The notes beneath the pieces were generated by a model. The model searched no databases. It was not told where the DNA came from and was given only the letters and a program-made list of their open reading frames with translations. A DNA stretch of 64,000 nucleotides, taken from Melitaea cinxia. Lineage: Eukaryota; Arthropoda; Insecta; Lepidoptera; Nymphalidae. The translations under genes were made by a program, and so were the position numbers. The stretch spans positions 11,456,518-11,520,517 of the forward strand of contig NC_059417.1 in the NCBI RefSeq assembly GCF_905220565.1. Reading direction: 5' to 3'. The first letter of the stretch is position 1. Every line of letters begins with the position of its first letter. Of this stretch, positions 34,224 to 42,735 are shown one piece after another.

Positions 34224-34382
34224 TAACCATCGAAACCACACAAAGACAGCGATAACATGAAATTCTCTACTCAATACTAGATGGCGTTAGAGGTACTATT
34301 GTGGAACTATATAGAAGTATAGTCTCGAAAACCGGGTACATGCGCGAACTTTCCAGAATGGTCTGGGCCTCGTCTCGGCCGA

Positions 34383-34422
34383 TATAAATAGCCGCAGCGA
34401 GGCGAGCGAGTGCAGTTCAGTT
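34383..34422 (+). promoter_or_regulatory. LTR core promoter
   Basis: TATAAATA followed 36 bases later by the A of the initiator TCAGTT, a standard arthropod TATA-Inr arrangement that would drive the genomic transcript. Confidence 0.6.
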
Positions 34423-34653
34423 TGAGCGATCTTCGAGGCGACTTCAAGAGTGAAAACTAGTGATCAAGAGTGGTACCAGCGAAACCTACGACATTGGCTA
34501 CGACTGAGGACATTGTGAGTGCTTAGTGTTTGAACTTAGTGCTTAGTGTTTGAACCTAGTGCTTTGTGTTGGACCTAGTGCTAGTGAATAAAGTCTTGAA
34601 AAGAGTCAGCAGGTCTTTCTCTCCAAATCCTTCGAACCCTAACACGTAACAAC

Positions 34654-34672
34654 TGGTGTCAGAAGTGGGATT
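34654..34672 (+). other. Primer-binding site (tRNA-Leu type)
   Basis: TGGTGTCAGAAGTGGGATT starts two bases after the 5' LTR. It is complementary to the 3' end of tRNA-Leu(CAA) including CCA, as I recall that tRNA, over about 19 bases. It marks the site where minus-strand DNA synthesis begins in this element class. Confidence 0.75.
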
Positions 34673-34677
34673 TGGAG

Positions 34678-37419
34678 ATGCCATTGACTCCGAGAGAAGA
34701 CTCCAAGGGCGTCAGGACAAGGGCACAACCAGCTGCGGAGGCCACACCTACTGCGGACCAAGCTCCGCCCACTGGACCCGTCCACCTTACCGCGCCCACC
34801 AGTGATACCGTAACTTCTACAGACTCTCAAGTGGCTCTTCAATTAGGAAGTTTAATTAAATTAATGGAGCTGCAAAGGGCTGAAATTCGTGCCTTGCAAG
34901 AATCACAAGAGCAGCAAAGGGTTGAAATTCGTGGTGCTTTGCAAGAATCACAAGAGCAACAAAAGGCAGAAATTCGTGGTGCTTTGCAAGAATTACAAGA
35001 GCAACAAAAAGAGCTCCAAGAAAAAACGCTTGGGGCTGTAAAAGTTGTTAGTGACGCGGTGACCAAGCTTCGTAAAGATGTCGACGTAGTGGAAGAACGA
35101 GTTACCGGGTTAGGATTGGATCTTGAAAATGTGAAAACCGGCCTCACTGAATTACAGAAGAAAGTAGTGCGCCTTGAAACCACGGGAGCCGCGGTGTCTA
35201 GTGGAAGTACCGGAGTGGCGCAAGGACCAAGAGTGAAAGTGCCTCCATACGACGGTACTACTCCGTGGAACGCTTATCGTCAACAATTCCAGACGGTTGC
35301 TACTGCCAACGGATGGACGGAAGAGCAATGCCTGACCGCTCTTACTGTTGCGCTCAGAGGGCAAGCTTTGTCGGTTTTGGAAGCACTGCCACATACAGGA
35401 AACGGGTTCCAAGACTTGATGGAAGCACTTGAATCCCGATACGGGGATCGACATCTGGAGCACGTGTTCCGTGCCCAACTGCGTGACAGAGTTCAACGCC
35501 CAGGAGAAGGACTACAACAATGGGCATTGGAAATTGAGAAACTCGTCAGGAAGGCACACCCAGGAGCAGACACCAAGATGGTAGACACGAATATTGTTCA
35601 AGCATTTGTCGACGGAATCAAAGACCTGGAGGTCAGAGCTGCAGTGAGGCTTCGTCACCACACCTCGTTAAAGGAAGCATTGGCGCATGCTTTGGAGGTC
35701 GAGGCTGTTCGCCTTGACATACGGCAGACCCCTAAGATCCGCGAGGTCTCTGAGGAAGTCAAGGTAGTTAAGGCTCCTACGAAGAAAAGTTCTGGAGTCA
35801 TGTGCTACAAGTGCGGCGAGAGGGGCCATCTTCAGCTCAACTGTCCGCAAAAGAAGACCCAGATAGCAAGGATGAAAAGGATCGAGGAACAAATAGAGGA
35901 GCTGAAGAAGCAAAGGGCTTCGCCTCCTGCCCGGGATCAGGAGTATGACTTCAAGACGAAACACCGCAGCGGAAAGTTGTGTGGGAATGCCGACGCACTC
36001 TCACGAAGGCAGTGTTCGGAAGTCAGCAAACATTGTGTTAAGCAGGATTCTAATGAAGTAACATTAAAGCTAACAAGAACAAGTCCTTTGGGTATCTGGG
36101 AGAGTGATGCTATGAGGGAAGCTCAAGAAAGAGATGACGACCTTCGGCACATCATCACATGGAAGAAACGGGGTGACGTAAAACCAATCTGGAGTGAGGT
36201 TGCACCCACTGGCGCTGTCACTAAGGCGTACTGGGCTCAATGGGACAGTCTGATACTTCAAAACGGAATACTCTACCGGAAATGGGAGAAGACTAACGGC
36301 AGAGAGTTCCACCTTCAGATAATTGTCCCAAGAACGAGAGTACCAGATGTTCTCCGTGAAATACATGTTGGCGTATCAGGAGGTCTAGGTGTCAAGAGGA
36401 CGTTAACAAAAGTGCGAGAACGATTCTACTGGTTGCATTGTCGAGATGATGTACAGGATTGGTGCCGCAAATGTACTACTTGCGCTGCTGTAAAAGGACC
36501 TCAGACCAGGAGCCGTGGGAACCTGCGGTTGTATAACGTCGGTGCACCGTGGGAACGAATTGCAGTTGACGTAGCGGGGCCATTTCCTGTAACGGAATCA
36601 GGAAACAAGTATTTTATGGTCGTCATGGACTACTTCACCAAATGGCCCGAAGTGTTCGCCATACCAAACCAAGAAGCTACAACAGTCGCTTCTAAGTTAG
36701 TCGAAGAAGTGATATGTCGCTTTGGTGTACCTCTAGAAATCCATTCTGATCAGGGCAGGAACTTCGAATCGCAAGTATTCCAGGAAGTGTGCAGAATTTT
36801 GGGTATGCATAAGACGAGGACTACCGCGTACCGTCCACAGTCTGATGGAATGGTTGAGAGATTTAACCAGACCCTTGAGAGGCATTTAGCGAAATTGGTA
36901 GACGACAAACAAAAAGATTGGGACAAGTATATACCGCTCTTCCTTCTGTCGTACCGAACCGCCGAGCATGAGAGCATAAAAGCTACCCCGGCGTATGTCA
37001 ATTACGGTAGAGAATTACGAATACCAGTAGACCTATTGACTGGAGGGTCACCGGAGGAACCAAATACCGTACAAGACTATGTCAGCGATTTAAGGAAAAA
37101 ATTGCGCTATATACACGCCTTGGTTCGGGAAAATGGTTTACAGTCAAGTGAGAACATGAAAACCCGATACGACCGGAAATCGAACACGAGCGGCTTCAAG
37201 GAAGGGTCACTGGTGTGGCTGCATAACCCGACCCGCCGGAAAGGGAAATCTCCAAAGTTACAGACCAAGTGGGAGGGTCCATACAAAGTGGTTACCCGAC
37301 TGAATGATGTGACTTACAGGATTCAAAAGCAACCAAGAGGGACATTCAAAGTGGTACACATAGACCGTCTGGCGCGTTACCATGGCAGTAACAACGATGC
37401 TCGGGACGAGCATCTCTAA
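34678..37419 (+). CDS. Gag-integrase fusion ORF of the LTR retrotransposon
   Basis: An open frame of 913 codons from the ATG at 34678; an in-frame TTG lies just upstream. Residues 60-165 are a Q/E-rich coiled coil with three repeats of an ESQEQQ-type unit. A retrotransposon Gag domain follows (about 185-345), then one CCHC zinc knuckle (CYKCGERGHLQLNC, 376-389). At residue 422 the sequence jumps to the end of an RNase H domain (HRSGKLCGNADALSRR). The integrase follows: zinc-binding region from 563, catalytic D631, D691 and E727 with exact D-35-E spacing, and a GPY/F-type module (KWEGPYKVV). There is no protease or reverse transcriptase, so an internal deletion joined the two parts in frame. 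One histidine of the integrase HHCC finger is absent (GGLGVKRT where related elements have His after GG). Codons are GC-richer than host genes. Confidence 0.92.
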   Translation: MPLTPREDSKGVRTRAQPAAEATPTADQAPPTGPVHLTAPTSDTVTSTDSQVALQLGSLIKLMELQRAEIRALQESQEQQRVEIRGALQESQEQQKAEIRGALQELQEQQKELQEKTLGAVKVVSDAVTKLRKDVDVVEERVTGLGLDLENVKTGLTELQKKVVRLETTGAAVSSGSTGVAQGPRVKVPPYDGTTPWNAYRQQFQTVATANGWTEEQCLTALTVALRGQALSVLEALPHTGNGFQDLMEALESRYGDRHLEHVFRAQLRDRVQRPGEGLQQWALEIEKLVRKAHPGADTKMVDTNIVQAFVDGIKDLEVRAAVRLRHHTSLKEALAHALEVEAVRLDIRQTPKIREVSEEVKVVKAPTKKSSGVMCYKCGERGHLQLNCPQKKTQIARMKRIEEQIEELKKQRASPPARDQEYDFKTKHRSGKLCGNADALSRRQCSEVSKHCVKQDSNEVTLKLTRTSPLGIWESDAMREAQERDDDLRHIITWKKRGDVKPIWSEVAPTGAVTKAYWAQWDSLILQNGILYRKWEKTNGREFHLQIIVPRTRVPDVLREIHVGVSGGLGVKRTLTKVRERFYWLHCRDDVQDWCRKCTTCAAVKGPQTRSRGNLRLYNVGAPWERIAVDVAGPFPVTESGNKYFMVVMDYFTKWPEVFAIPNQEATTVASKLVEEVICRFGVPLEIHSDQGRNFESQVFQEVCRILGMHKTRTTAYRPQSDGMVERFNQTLERHLAKLVDDKQKDWDKYIPLFLLSYRTAEHESIKATPAYVNYGRELRIPVDLLTGGSPEEPNTVQDYVSDLRKKLRYIHALVRENGLQSSENMKTRYDRKSNTSGFKEGSLVWLHNPTRRKGKSPKLQTKWEGPYKVVTRLNDVTYRIQKQPRGTFKVVHIDRLARYHGSNNDARDEHL

Positions 37420-37430
37420 GAGGGGAGTAG
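37418..37430 (+). other. Polypurine tract
   Basis: AAGAGGGGAGTAG, overlapping the stop codon and abutting the 3' LTR, the expected plus-strand primer. Confidence 0.8.
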
Positions 37431-37896
37431 TGTTACGAACACACAAAGAAACTAGCGCCATCTAGCGGTAACCATCGAAACCACACAAAGACAGCGATAA
37501 CATGAAATTCTCTACTCAATACTAGATGGCGTTAGAGGTACTATTGTGGAACTATATAGAAGTATAGTCTCGAAAACCGGGTACATGCGCGAACTTTCCA
37601 GAATGGTCTGGGCCTCGTCTCGGCCGATATAAATAGCCGCAGCGAGGCGAGCGAGTGCAGTTCAGTTTGAGCGATCTTCGAGGCGACTTCAAGAGTGAAA
37701 ACTAGTGATCAAGAGTGGTACCAGCGAAACCTACGACATTGGCTACGACTGAGGACATTGTGAGTGCTTAGTGTTTGAACTTAGTGCTTAGTGTTTGAAC
37801 CTAGTGCTTTGTGTTGGACCTAGTGCTAGTGAATAAAGTCTTGAAAAGAGTCAGCAGGTCTTTCTCTCCAAATCCTTCGAACCCTAACACGTAACA
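37431..37896 (+). repeat. 3' LTR
   Basis: 466 bp, the same length as the 5' LTR, with no difference seen by eye, ending CGTAACA. Confidence 0.93.
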
Positions 37897-38118
37897 GTAT
37901 ATTGTATTCTGCTTGTTGAGCCCTTTCATTTGATACCCATGTTGATGGGATTGATAAAACCTACGTTATCCGCCATTTTGTAGCGGCCGCCATCTTGGAT
38001 TTCAATTTTTTATAGTATATTGTATTCTGCTTGTTGAGCCCTTTCATTTGATACCCATATTGATGGGATTAATAAAACATAAATTATCCGCCATTTTGTA
38101 GCGGCGGCCATCTTGAAT
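37897..38118 (+). repeat. Tandem array of 117-118-bp units, right part
   Basis: Two further units with cores at about 37928 and 38046 (118 bp apart). Removing the LTR element and one GTAT restores a 118-bp spacing to the unit at 34095, showing the element landed inside the array. Confidence 0.88.
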
Positions 38119-38294
38119 TTATAATGATAATGAATAAACATAATTGTATTGTCACCAAAATCCAAAGTGTATACAAAATTTCAGATTAATCGGTTGACAG
38201 GAAGAGGGTGAAATTTGAATTACTAAATTTGACCCAAGAATAAATAATAAATAAAAAATAAAACAAACGGGGTGAGCTAAATAAAACCGTTTAA

Positions 38295-38530
38295 AAACAT
38301 GGAGCACCCTGACTGTACTGTGTGGTAGTACCTCGACCTTACAGACGACCACAGCTAAATAATATTGTTTTCAAGCGGTATTGTGTTCCTGTTAGTGACC
38401 AGAGCTCCCCTGGATTGGGAATTGGGTCGGAAACGCGCTTGCGATGCTTCTGGTGTTGCAAGCGTCTATAAGCTACGGTAATCGCTTACCATCAGGTGAG
38501 CCGTACGCTTGTTTGGTGACCTAGTTATAT
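38295..38530 (-). mobile_element. Family A element, near full length
   Basis: AACATGGAGCACCCTGACTG, GATGCTTCTGGTGTTGCAAG and GTGAGCCGTACGCTTGTTTG, ending GACCTAGTTATATATA. It is adjacent to the polyadenylation signal of the 225-aa protein gene. Confidence 0.75.
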
Positions 38531-38570
38531 ATAATAAAAAAAAAGGAAAAAATATGTGTAAAATAGGAAA

Positions 38571-38576
38571 TTTATT
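38571..38576 (-). terminator. Polyadenylation signal of the 225-aa protein gene
   Basis: AATAAA on the minus strand, only about 8 bases after the stop; unusually close but plausible. Confidence 0.4.
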
Positions 38577-38583
38577 TTATCAT

Positions 38584-39261
38584 TTAGGAATCAGGCAAAG
38601 GTTGTAAAAACCCTTCTATCTTAACATCTAAAGGAAACGCGTAGTGCAAAAGTATTTCCCTTTCCGGATCAGCCATTACACGTCTAATTAGTTTCGTACC
38701 GTGCAGCTCATCAACTATATCTTGCAGTCTTCTAGAAGATATCTCCACATCATTTTCTCTCAAATCCTGGAAACCAGCTTCGAATTTCTTTTGATTTGTA
38801 TTATAATCGTCTACATTCCCTCCTTCACTGTTCATATTATCGTGATAAGCGAAATCATCATCAAAATTCCTTCTCAAGTTTCTCATTTTCAGTATTATTG
38901 AATTAGCTGATTCGTTGACATGATCTTCAACTTTTCTTACTATTTTTTTTCTCAGTTTCTTACTACCTTTGCCAGTTTTGAGTATCTCTATCAAAGATTT
39001 CGTATCTGTGTCATCATTATTCCTTTTACTTTTATGTTCTAGGCTTTTTTCTTTCTTTTTATTTCGAGCACGTCGTCTGAACTCTCCGGATTGTGTGTCT
39101 AGTATTTCGTTCTTGTAGTGAACTTTTTGCTGTCGGAGTAATTTGGAGATGTCAAATCTGTCGTTATGGTCTCCGAAGGTCACGTCGGGTCTCAGTTCTG
39201 CTCCGAAGTATTGATATTGACAAAGTGATGGTGTGATGATTGCGAAGAGTATTAAGTACAT
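38584..39261 (-). CDS. Secreted basic protein of unknown function (225 aa)
   Basis: A single frame. Residues 1-14 (MYLILFAIITPSLC) are a short signal peptide followed by QYQYFG. The mature protein lacks cysteine and is strongly charged. A Lys/Arg-rich stretch (about 60-115) holds several dibasic and tribasic sites (RRRAR, KKKEK, KKLRKK). A predicted-helical segment near 180-205 precedes the C-terminus HYAFPLDVKIEGFLQ. That end aligns with QYGVPFELDVHGLGQ of the 403-aa protein, suggesting distant paralogy. Directly before the ATG the minus strand reads TTATTATAG|ATG, a good 3' splice site, so an upstream 5' exon, possibly with a few more codons, may exist. No known family is recognised. Confidence 0.75.
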   Translation of the reverse strand: MYLILFAIITPSLCQYQYFGAELRPDVTFGDHNDRFDISKLLRQQKVHYKNEILDTQSGEFRRRARNKKKEKSLEHKSKRNNDDTDTKSLIEILKTGKGSKKLRKKIVRKVEDHVNESANSIILKMRNLRRNFDDDFAYHDNMNSEGGNVDDYNTNQKKFEAGFQDLRENDVEISSRRLQDIVDELHGTKLIRRVMADPEREILLHYAFPLDVKIEGFLQPLPDS

Positions 39262-39394
39262 CTATAATAATATTTATAAAAAAAAATAAAAAGATTCATG
39301 AATTTATAATTTTATACATGTTTTTAATAATTAGGCGTTAAAATGGTTAAATGATAGTATTAAAAAAGAATAATAAGTACTTTCATATATTCAT

Positions 39395-39692
39395 CATTAC
39401 AGCCTATACAGTCCACTGCTGGACATAGGCCTCCACAAGTTTACGCTAAAATGTGTTTGCCCATAGTCACCACGCTGGGCAAACGGTTTGGTGACCGCAG
39501 TACTGGCTTTGTCGCACCGAAGACGCTGCTGCCCGTCTTCGGCCTATGTATTTCAAAGCCAGCAGTTGGATGGTTATTCCGCCATCGGTCGGCTTCTTAA
39601 GTTCCAAGGTGGTTGTGGAACCTTGTTATCCCTTAGTCGCCTCTTACGACACCCACGGGAAAAGAGGGGGTGGCTAAATTCTTTAGTGCCGT
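39395..39692 (-). mobile_element. Family C LINE 3' fragment, long
   Basis: CATCATTACAGCCTATACAG, CAGTCCACTGCTGGACATAG, GTCGCACCGAAGACGCTGCT, AGCCAGCAGTTGGATGGTTA and GGGTGGCTAAATTC cover nearly the whole family C unit in reverse. Confidence 0.75.
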
Positions 39693-40020
39693 AGCCATAC
39701 AGCACACTTTTATATATTGTGTAGAAAAAATAGGAAAATGAGAAAATTTGGTATTTACCACTTTTCTCTCATTAAATATTATAGTATTCTTTAAAAATTT
39801 TATATATCAGGAAGTAGAAAGTTATTACGGAGATTTTTTTACAATTTAAATCTTCTCTATATGTTCAAACACGAACTATGTTTTGTAAATATTTCCATAC
39901 TCAAATGTCATAAAACAATTCATGCGTTTATTCATATATTCGTTTAATTAAAAATTTAATATAATTGTAAACAATGAAAAATAAGTACAAGTGACTTTTT
40001 AAAAACATATTCATTAAATG
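39693..40020. other. AT-rich intergenic sequence
   Basis: Nothing recognisable. Confidence 0.5.
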
Positions 40021-40215
40021 TCCTGATATTTAGGACTTTTTGTCGCATTGTGGATAGAGTCCACGTGATTCTGCCCTTGGTGAGAAGAAGGAACATCCTA
40101 GGGATTTTAGTCGGTGCGAGTCCGACATACCCTCCTGCTCCCCCGGGCTGGAGGAATCCATACCTATTTCCCGTGGGTCAATAAAAACAAAAAAGGGTGT
40201 TTTTATTGCCATAGA
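40021..40215. repeat. Unclassified GC-richer segment, probably a retroposon piece
   Basis: ACATACCCTCCTGCTCCCCC and GGGCTGGAGGAATCCATACC stand out from the AT-rich flanks. I recall similar text in lepidopteran repeats but cannot name the class. The 60-codon minus frame is not convincing. Confidence 0.3.
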
Positions 40216-40599
40216 TGTTTCGGGTAAATTGACGTTATTTTTTATTAATTAATTACGCAACAATATTTAAAAAGTTACGTTTGTGTTTTTTATATCGAAT
40301 AATTCCCGAAACTGCTTAAATATGTACGGGTCCAGTAATTGACCCGTAAATAAGAGGATAATTCTTACAAAATAAGAGACAAGATAATCTTAACAAGGAG
40401 TAGCTTTTCCTAAGTTAAAAATTCAATTTCGTTTACAATTATTATATAAATAAAAAAGCAATTTCAGAGTTTCGTTCAAAAACAGAATTGTATACAATTT
40501 TTTTTTTGTAGTATTAAACTAGCTCCCAGAAAAATCAAATGAGAAGCTTAAAACTAAAGTAGCACGTACCATACAATTACACAGCTAAAACTATTTCCC
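40216..40599. other. AT-rich intergenic sequence
   Basis: No gene or repeat terminus was seen. Confidence 0.5.
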
Positions 40600-40760
40600 T
40601 CATAAGCTGCACATTGTGACCGCGAGCGGTTTGGCTTGAAAAAATGCAAATGGCGGCGCATCGTGACGTCACGTCCGCGCAGATGGCGCGCTCTGATGTC
40701 GTTTTAATTACCGCCATGTTTTATTTCATTTCCAGATTTTTCCATCTGGATTCGTCGCGT
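40600..40760. promoter_or_regulatory. GC-rich island with CRE palindrome and CTCF-like motif
   Basis: A perfect palindrome CGTGACGTCACG (CRE core TGACGTCA) lies near 40661-40672, next to GCGCAGATGGCGCGC (near 40677) and AATGGCGGCGC. The island contrasts with its AT-rich surroundings and looks like a promoter or insulator. A 46-codon minus frame (40717-40577) crosses it but has no recognisable domain. The nearest gene is the 225-aa secreted protein, 1.3 kb away and transcribed away from the island. Confidence 0.35.
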
Positions 40761-40894
40761 GATGCTGGATGAAAACATTTTTTATATATATATATTTAAC
40801 TGTTAGTGATAGTTAAAATTAGATTAGCGAAGCAATACTATTCGACGCAATTTTTTTGAAGACTAGTTTTAATTTTGAAAAAGTGTGTTTTTCG

Positions 40895-40975
40895 TAGTAG
40901 TCACAGTAATTGGCTGTTGCGTAAGTGTCCAGTGGGTTCCATCCTCGCTTATGACAAATATTTGTCAAAACCATA
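40895..40975 (+). mobile_element. Decayed family B SINE head
   Basis: CACAGTAATTGGCTGTTGCG ... TATGACAAATATTTGT parallels the tRNA-like head of the SINE at 690 (CACAGCATGGTTTGTGGCTG ... CATATGACAAAGATTTGT). Confidence 0.45.
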
Positions 40976-41179
40976 GGTTAATGTTTATTTTTTGGACATT
41001 TGTGTTTGTGTCGTGTGGACCACGGTACAGAATTCTCGTTCTCTCAGAGATGACAAATGGGAAGTTCACTGATCTTACAGATAAGTAATGAATTTTTGGA
41101 TACTTTAAGATATACGTAAATCGAATTATTGACATTACCAGTAAAACAAGTATCAACTACATTATATTGATACGTCTGA

Positions 41180-41290
41180 TGTCTACCCTAAAGTTGGCTA
41201 GTCAACGAAGAAGAAATTAGCAACGTGAAGTTAGCTAGCCAATGAAGTATAACTTCTTACGTGCATACATAAGTACACACATTTTCTTAT
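41180..41290 (+). repeat. Family J repeat
   Basis: AAAGTTGGCTAGTCAACGAA, GTGAAGTTAGCTAGCCAATG and AACTTCTTACGTGCATACAT, as at 2170-2345. Confidence 0.5.
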
Positions 41291-41339
41291 TACAAATCAA
41301 TTGAAATTATTTTAAATTTTACGACACAAAAAACGAATG

Positions 41340-41487
41340 TACTAAAGTAAAACTACATTAACTCCATCTAACTTATATCTCCCTCTTAATTTACGTTCGC
41401 CTTGCCCGATCACACTTTTCGTAACGCTCTCGTCACGCATTCACCATCTTACTCACCAGGTCAAGCGTGCGTAAAGAAGTTTTACTT
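41340..41487 (-). repeat. Family M repeat
   Basis: ATCTAACTTATATCTCCCTC, TTCGCCTTGCCCGATCACAC and GTAAAGAAGTTTTACTTGAA match the copies at 21130 and 60105. Confidence 0.55.
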
Positions 41488-41845
41488 GAAAACAAATAAA
41501 AAAAAAAAACAAATTATCAATTTATTGTAATCAAGAAACAATCGCAATATGTAGCACAACACATAATATTCCATATTTACAATAAATTATAAATTCAACA
41601 CTGTAATATTCACGACACATAAAAAATATCACTAATAAAAGTTGAAGTCGATCGAAGCGGAGCGACACACCTGAGCCGGACACGTGCAGGTGTGGTTAAC
41701 AATGCGACACGTGTGAACTTCGCTTAGCTGTAGAGCTTAGGTACCTACGTGTCGGTTGGAATTGGTGATTGATTACTGAACTAAACGTTTCCAACTAGGC
41801 TTACTAATTTTAAAAATGTTTGGGTTAAGAGTAATAATAACTAAA
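41488..41845. other. Intergenic sequence with a short GC-richer patch
   Basis: GATCGAAGCGGAGCGACACA and CCGGACACGTGCAGGTGTGG at 41645-41700 stand out. No gene could be assigned. Confidence 0.4.
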
Positions 41846-42735
41846 ATAATTGTGTTTACTCGAAAACGACAAAAAAGCGACTTCAATGCTTCAACGTAGG
41901 TAGACGAAAAAATTGTCAAGTCAGTCAGTCAGTTAGCCTATTGCAGTTCACTGCTGGACATAGGCCTCCCCAAGTTCGCGCCAGACATCCCGGTTTGCCG
42001 CAAGCAGCCTACACCGGCAATCTTACGTAGATCGTCGGTCCAACGGGCCGGAGGACGTCCCACACTGCGTTTGCCAAGACGCGGTCTCCACTCCAGGACC
42101 CGATTGTCAAGTAAATACACAGTTTTAGAGATAACTCAAAAAAGTACTCGTCTGATCTCAATCAAATTTAAACGGAACCATGTGACAAGCACCAGCTTTC
42201 AAAAAAAATTTTTTTATCGAAATCGGTTCAGTAAAAAATATGAGATATAATACAACGTAGATTGACGAATAAAAACAGTCGCTCGCTAACGAAAATAAAA
42301 CCGACTTCAATTACATCAACGAGTAATGCAGCGTAGGTAGACGAAAAAATGATCAAGTAAATACGCGTTATCAAAGATTACTCAAAAACTAGTGATTATA
42401 TCTTAATCAAATTTAATTTGGAAGACAAGACAAGTATCAGCTTTCGAATAAAATGGGAATCAGTAAAAGTTATGCGTTATAATACAACATAGGTGAAGAA
42501 AAAATAGTCAAGTAAATACGCATTATTAGATATATCTCGAAAAATACTTGTTAGATCTCAATTAGATTTGACTGAGACCATATGACATGCACGATGCATG
42601 CAACCACTTTTCTATCAAAAAAAAAAAAAAAAAACATCGAAATCGGTCCCAATTAGTCAAAAGTTTGGAGGTTACTAACATACATAAAAAAATACAGTCC
42701 AATTGTGCACATTCTCCTTTTTCTGAACTCGGTTA
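41846..42735 (+). repeat. Family D element(s), interrupted
   Basis: ACTCGAAAACGACAAAAAAG and ACTTCAATGCTTCAACGTAG begin a copy. A second head (ACGAAAATAAAACCGACTTC) is at 42289, and the body ends near CTCCTTTTTCTGAACTCGGT. Two tandem partial copies are therefore likely, the first split by the RTE fragment at 41922-42102. Confidence 0.6.
41922..42102 (-). pseudogene. 5'-truncated RTE-type LINE with 10-bp target duplication
   Basis: The 181-bp insert is flanked by ATTGTCAAGT on both sides (41912-41921 and 42103-42112). On the minus strand it encodes the reverse-transcriptase C-terminus RVLEWRPRLGKRSVGRPPAR, then WTDDLRKIAG, a stretch I recall from RTE-like elements. It then decays and ends in a (CTGA)n tail. 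A short microsatellite tail, strong 5' truncation and a target duplication are typical of RTE retroposition. It is non-functional. Confidence 0.85.

Larger units (their letters stand above)
34186..34651 (+). repeat. 5' LTR
   Basis: 466 bp beginning TGTTACG and ending CGTAACA, so the ends are 7-bp inverted repeats with TG...CA. It holds a TATA box (TATAAATA, 34383-34390), an initiator TCAGTT (34417-34422), a polyadenylation signal AATAAA (34587-34592) and short direct repeats of GTGCTTAGTGTTTGAAC near 34510-34560. Confidence 0.93.
34186..37896 (+). mobile_element. Ty3/gypsy-type LTR retrotransposon, internally deleted
   Basis: A 3,711-bp element with two 466-bp LTRs, a primer-binding site, one long Gag-integrase frame, a polypurine tract and a 4-bp target duplication. 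The order Gag, (missing protease, reverse transcriptase and RNase H), integrase, and the GPY/F-type C-terminus place it in Ty3/gypsy (Metaviridae). The LTRs look identical, so insertion is recent on an evolutionary scale. Lacking reverse transcriptase it cannot be autonomous and would depend on a related complete element. Confidence 0.93.

Noticed and set aside
34672..34677. In-frame TTG upstream of the Gag-integrase ATG
   Set aside because: It lies at the end of the primer-binding site, and the ATG at 34678 is the natural first start.
40915..40930. Splice donor-like TTGCGTAAGT on the plus strand
   Set aside because: It falls within a decayed family B SINE head (GGCTGTTGCG...), so it is probably accidental.
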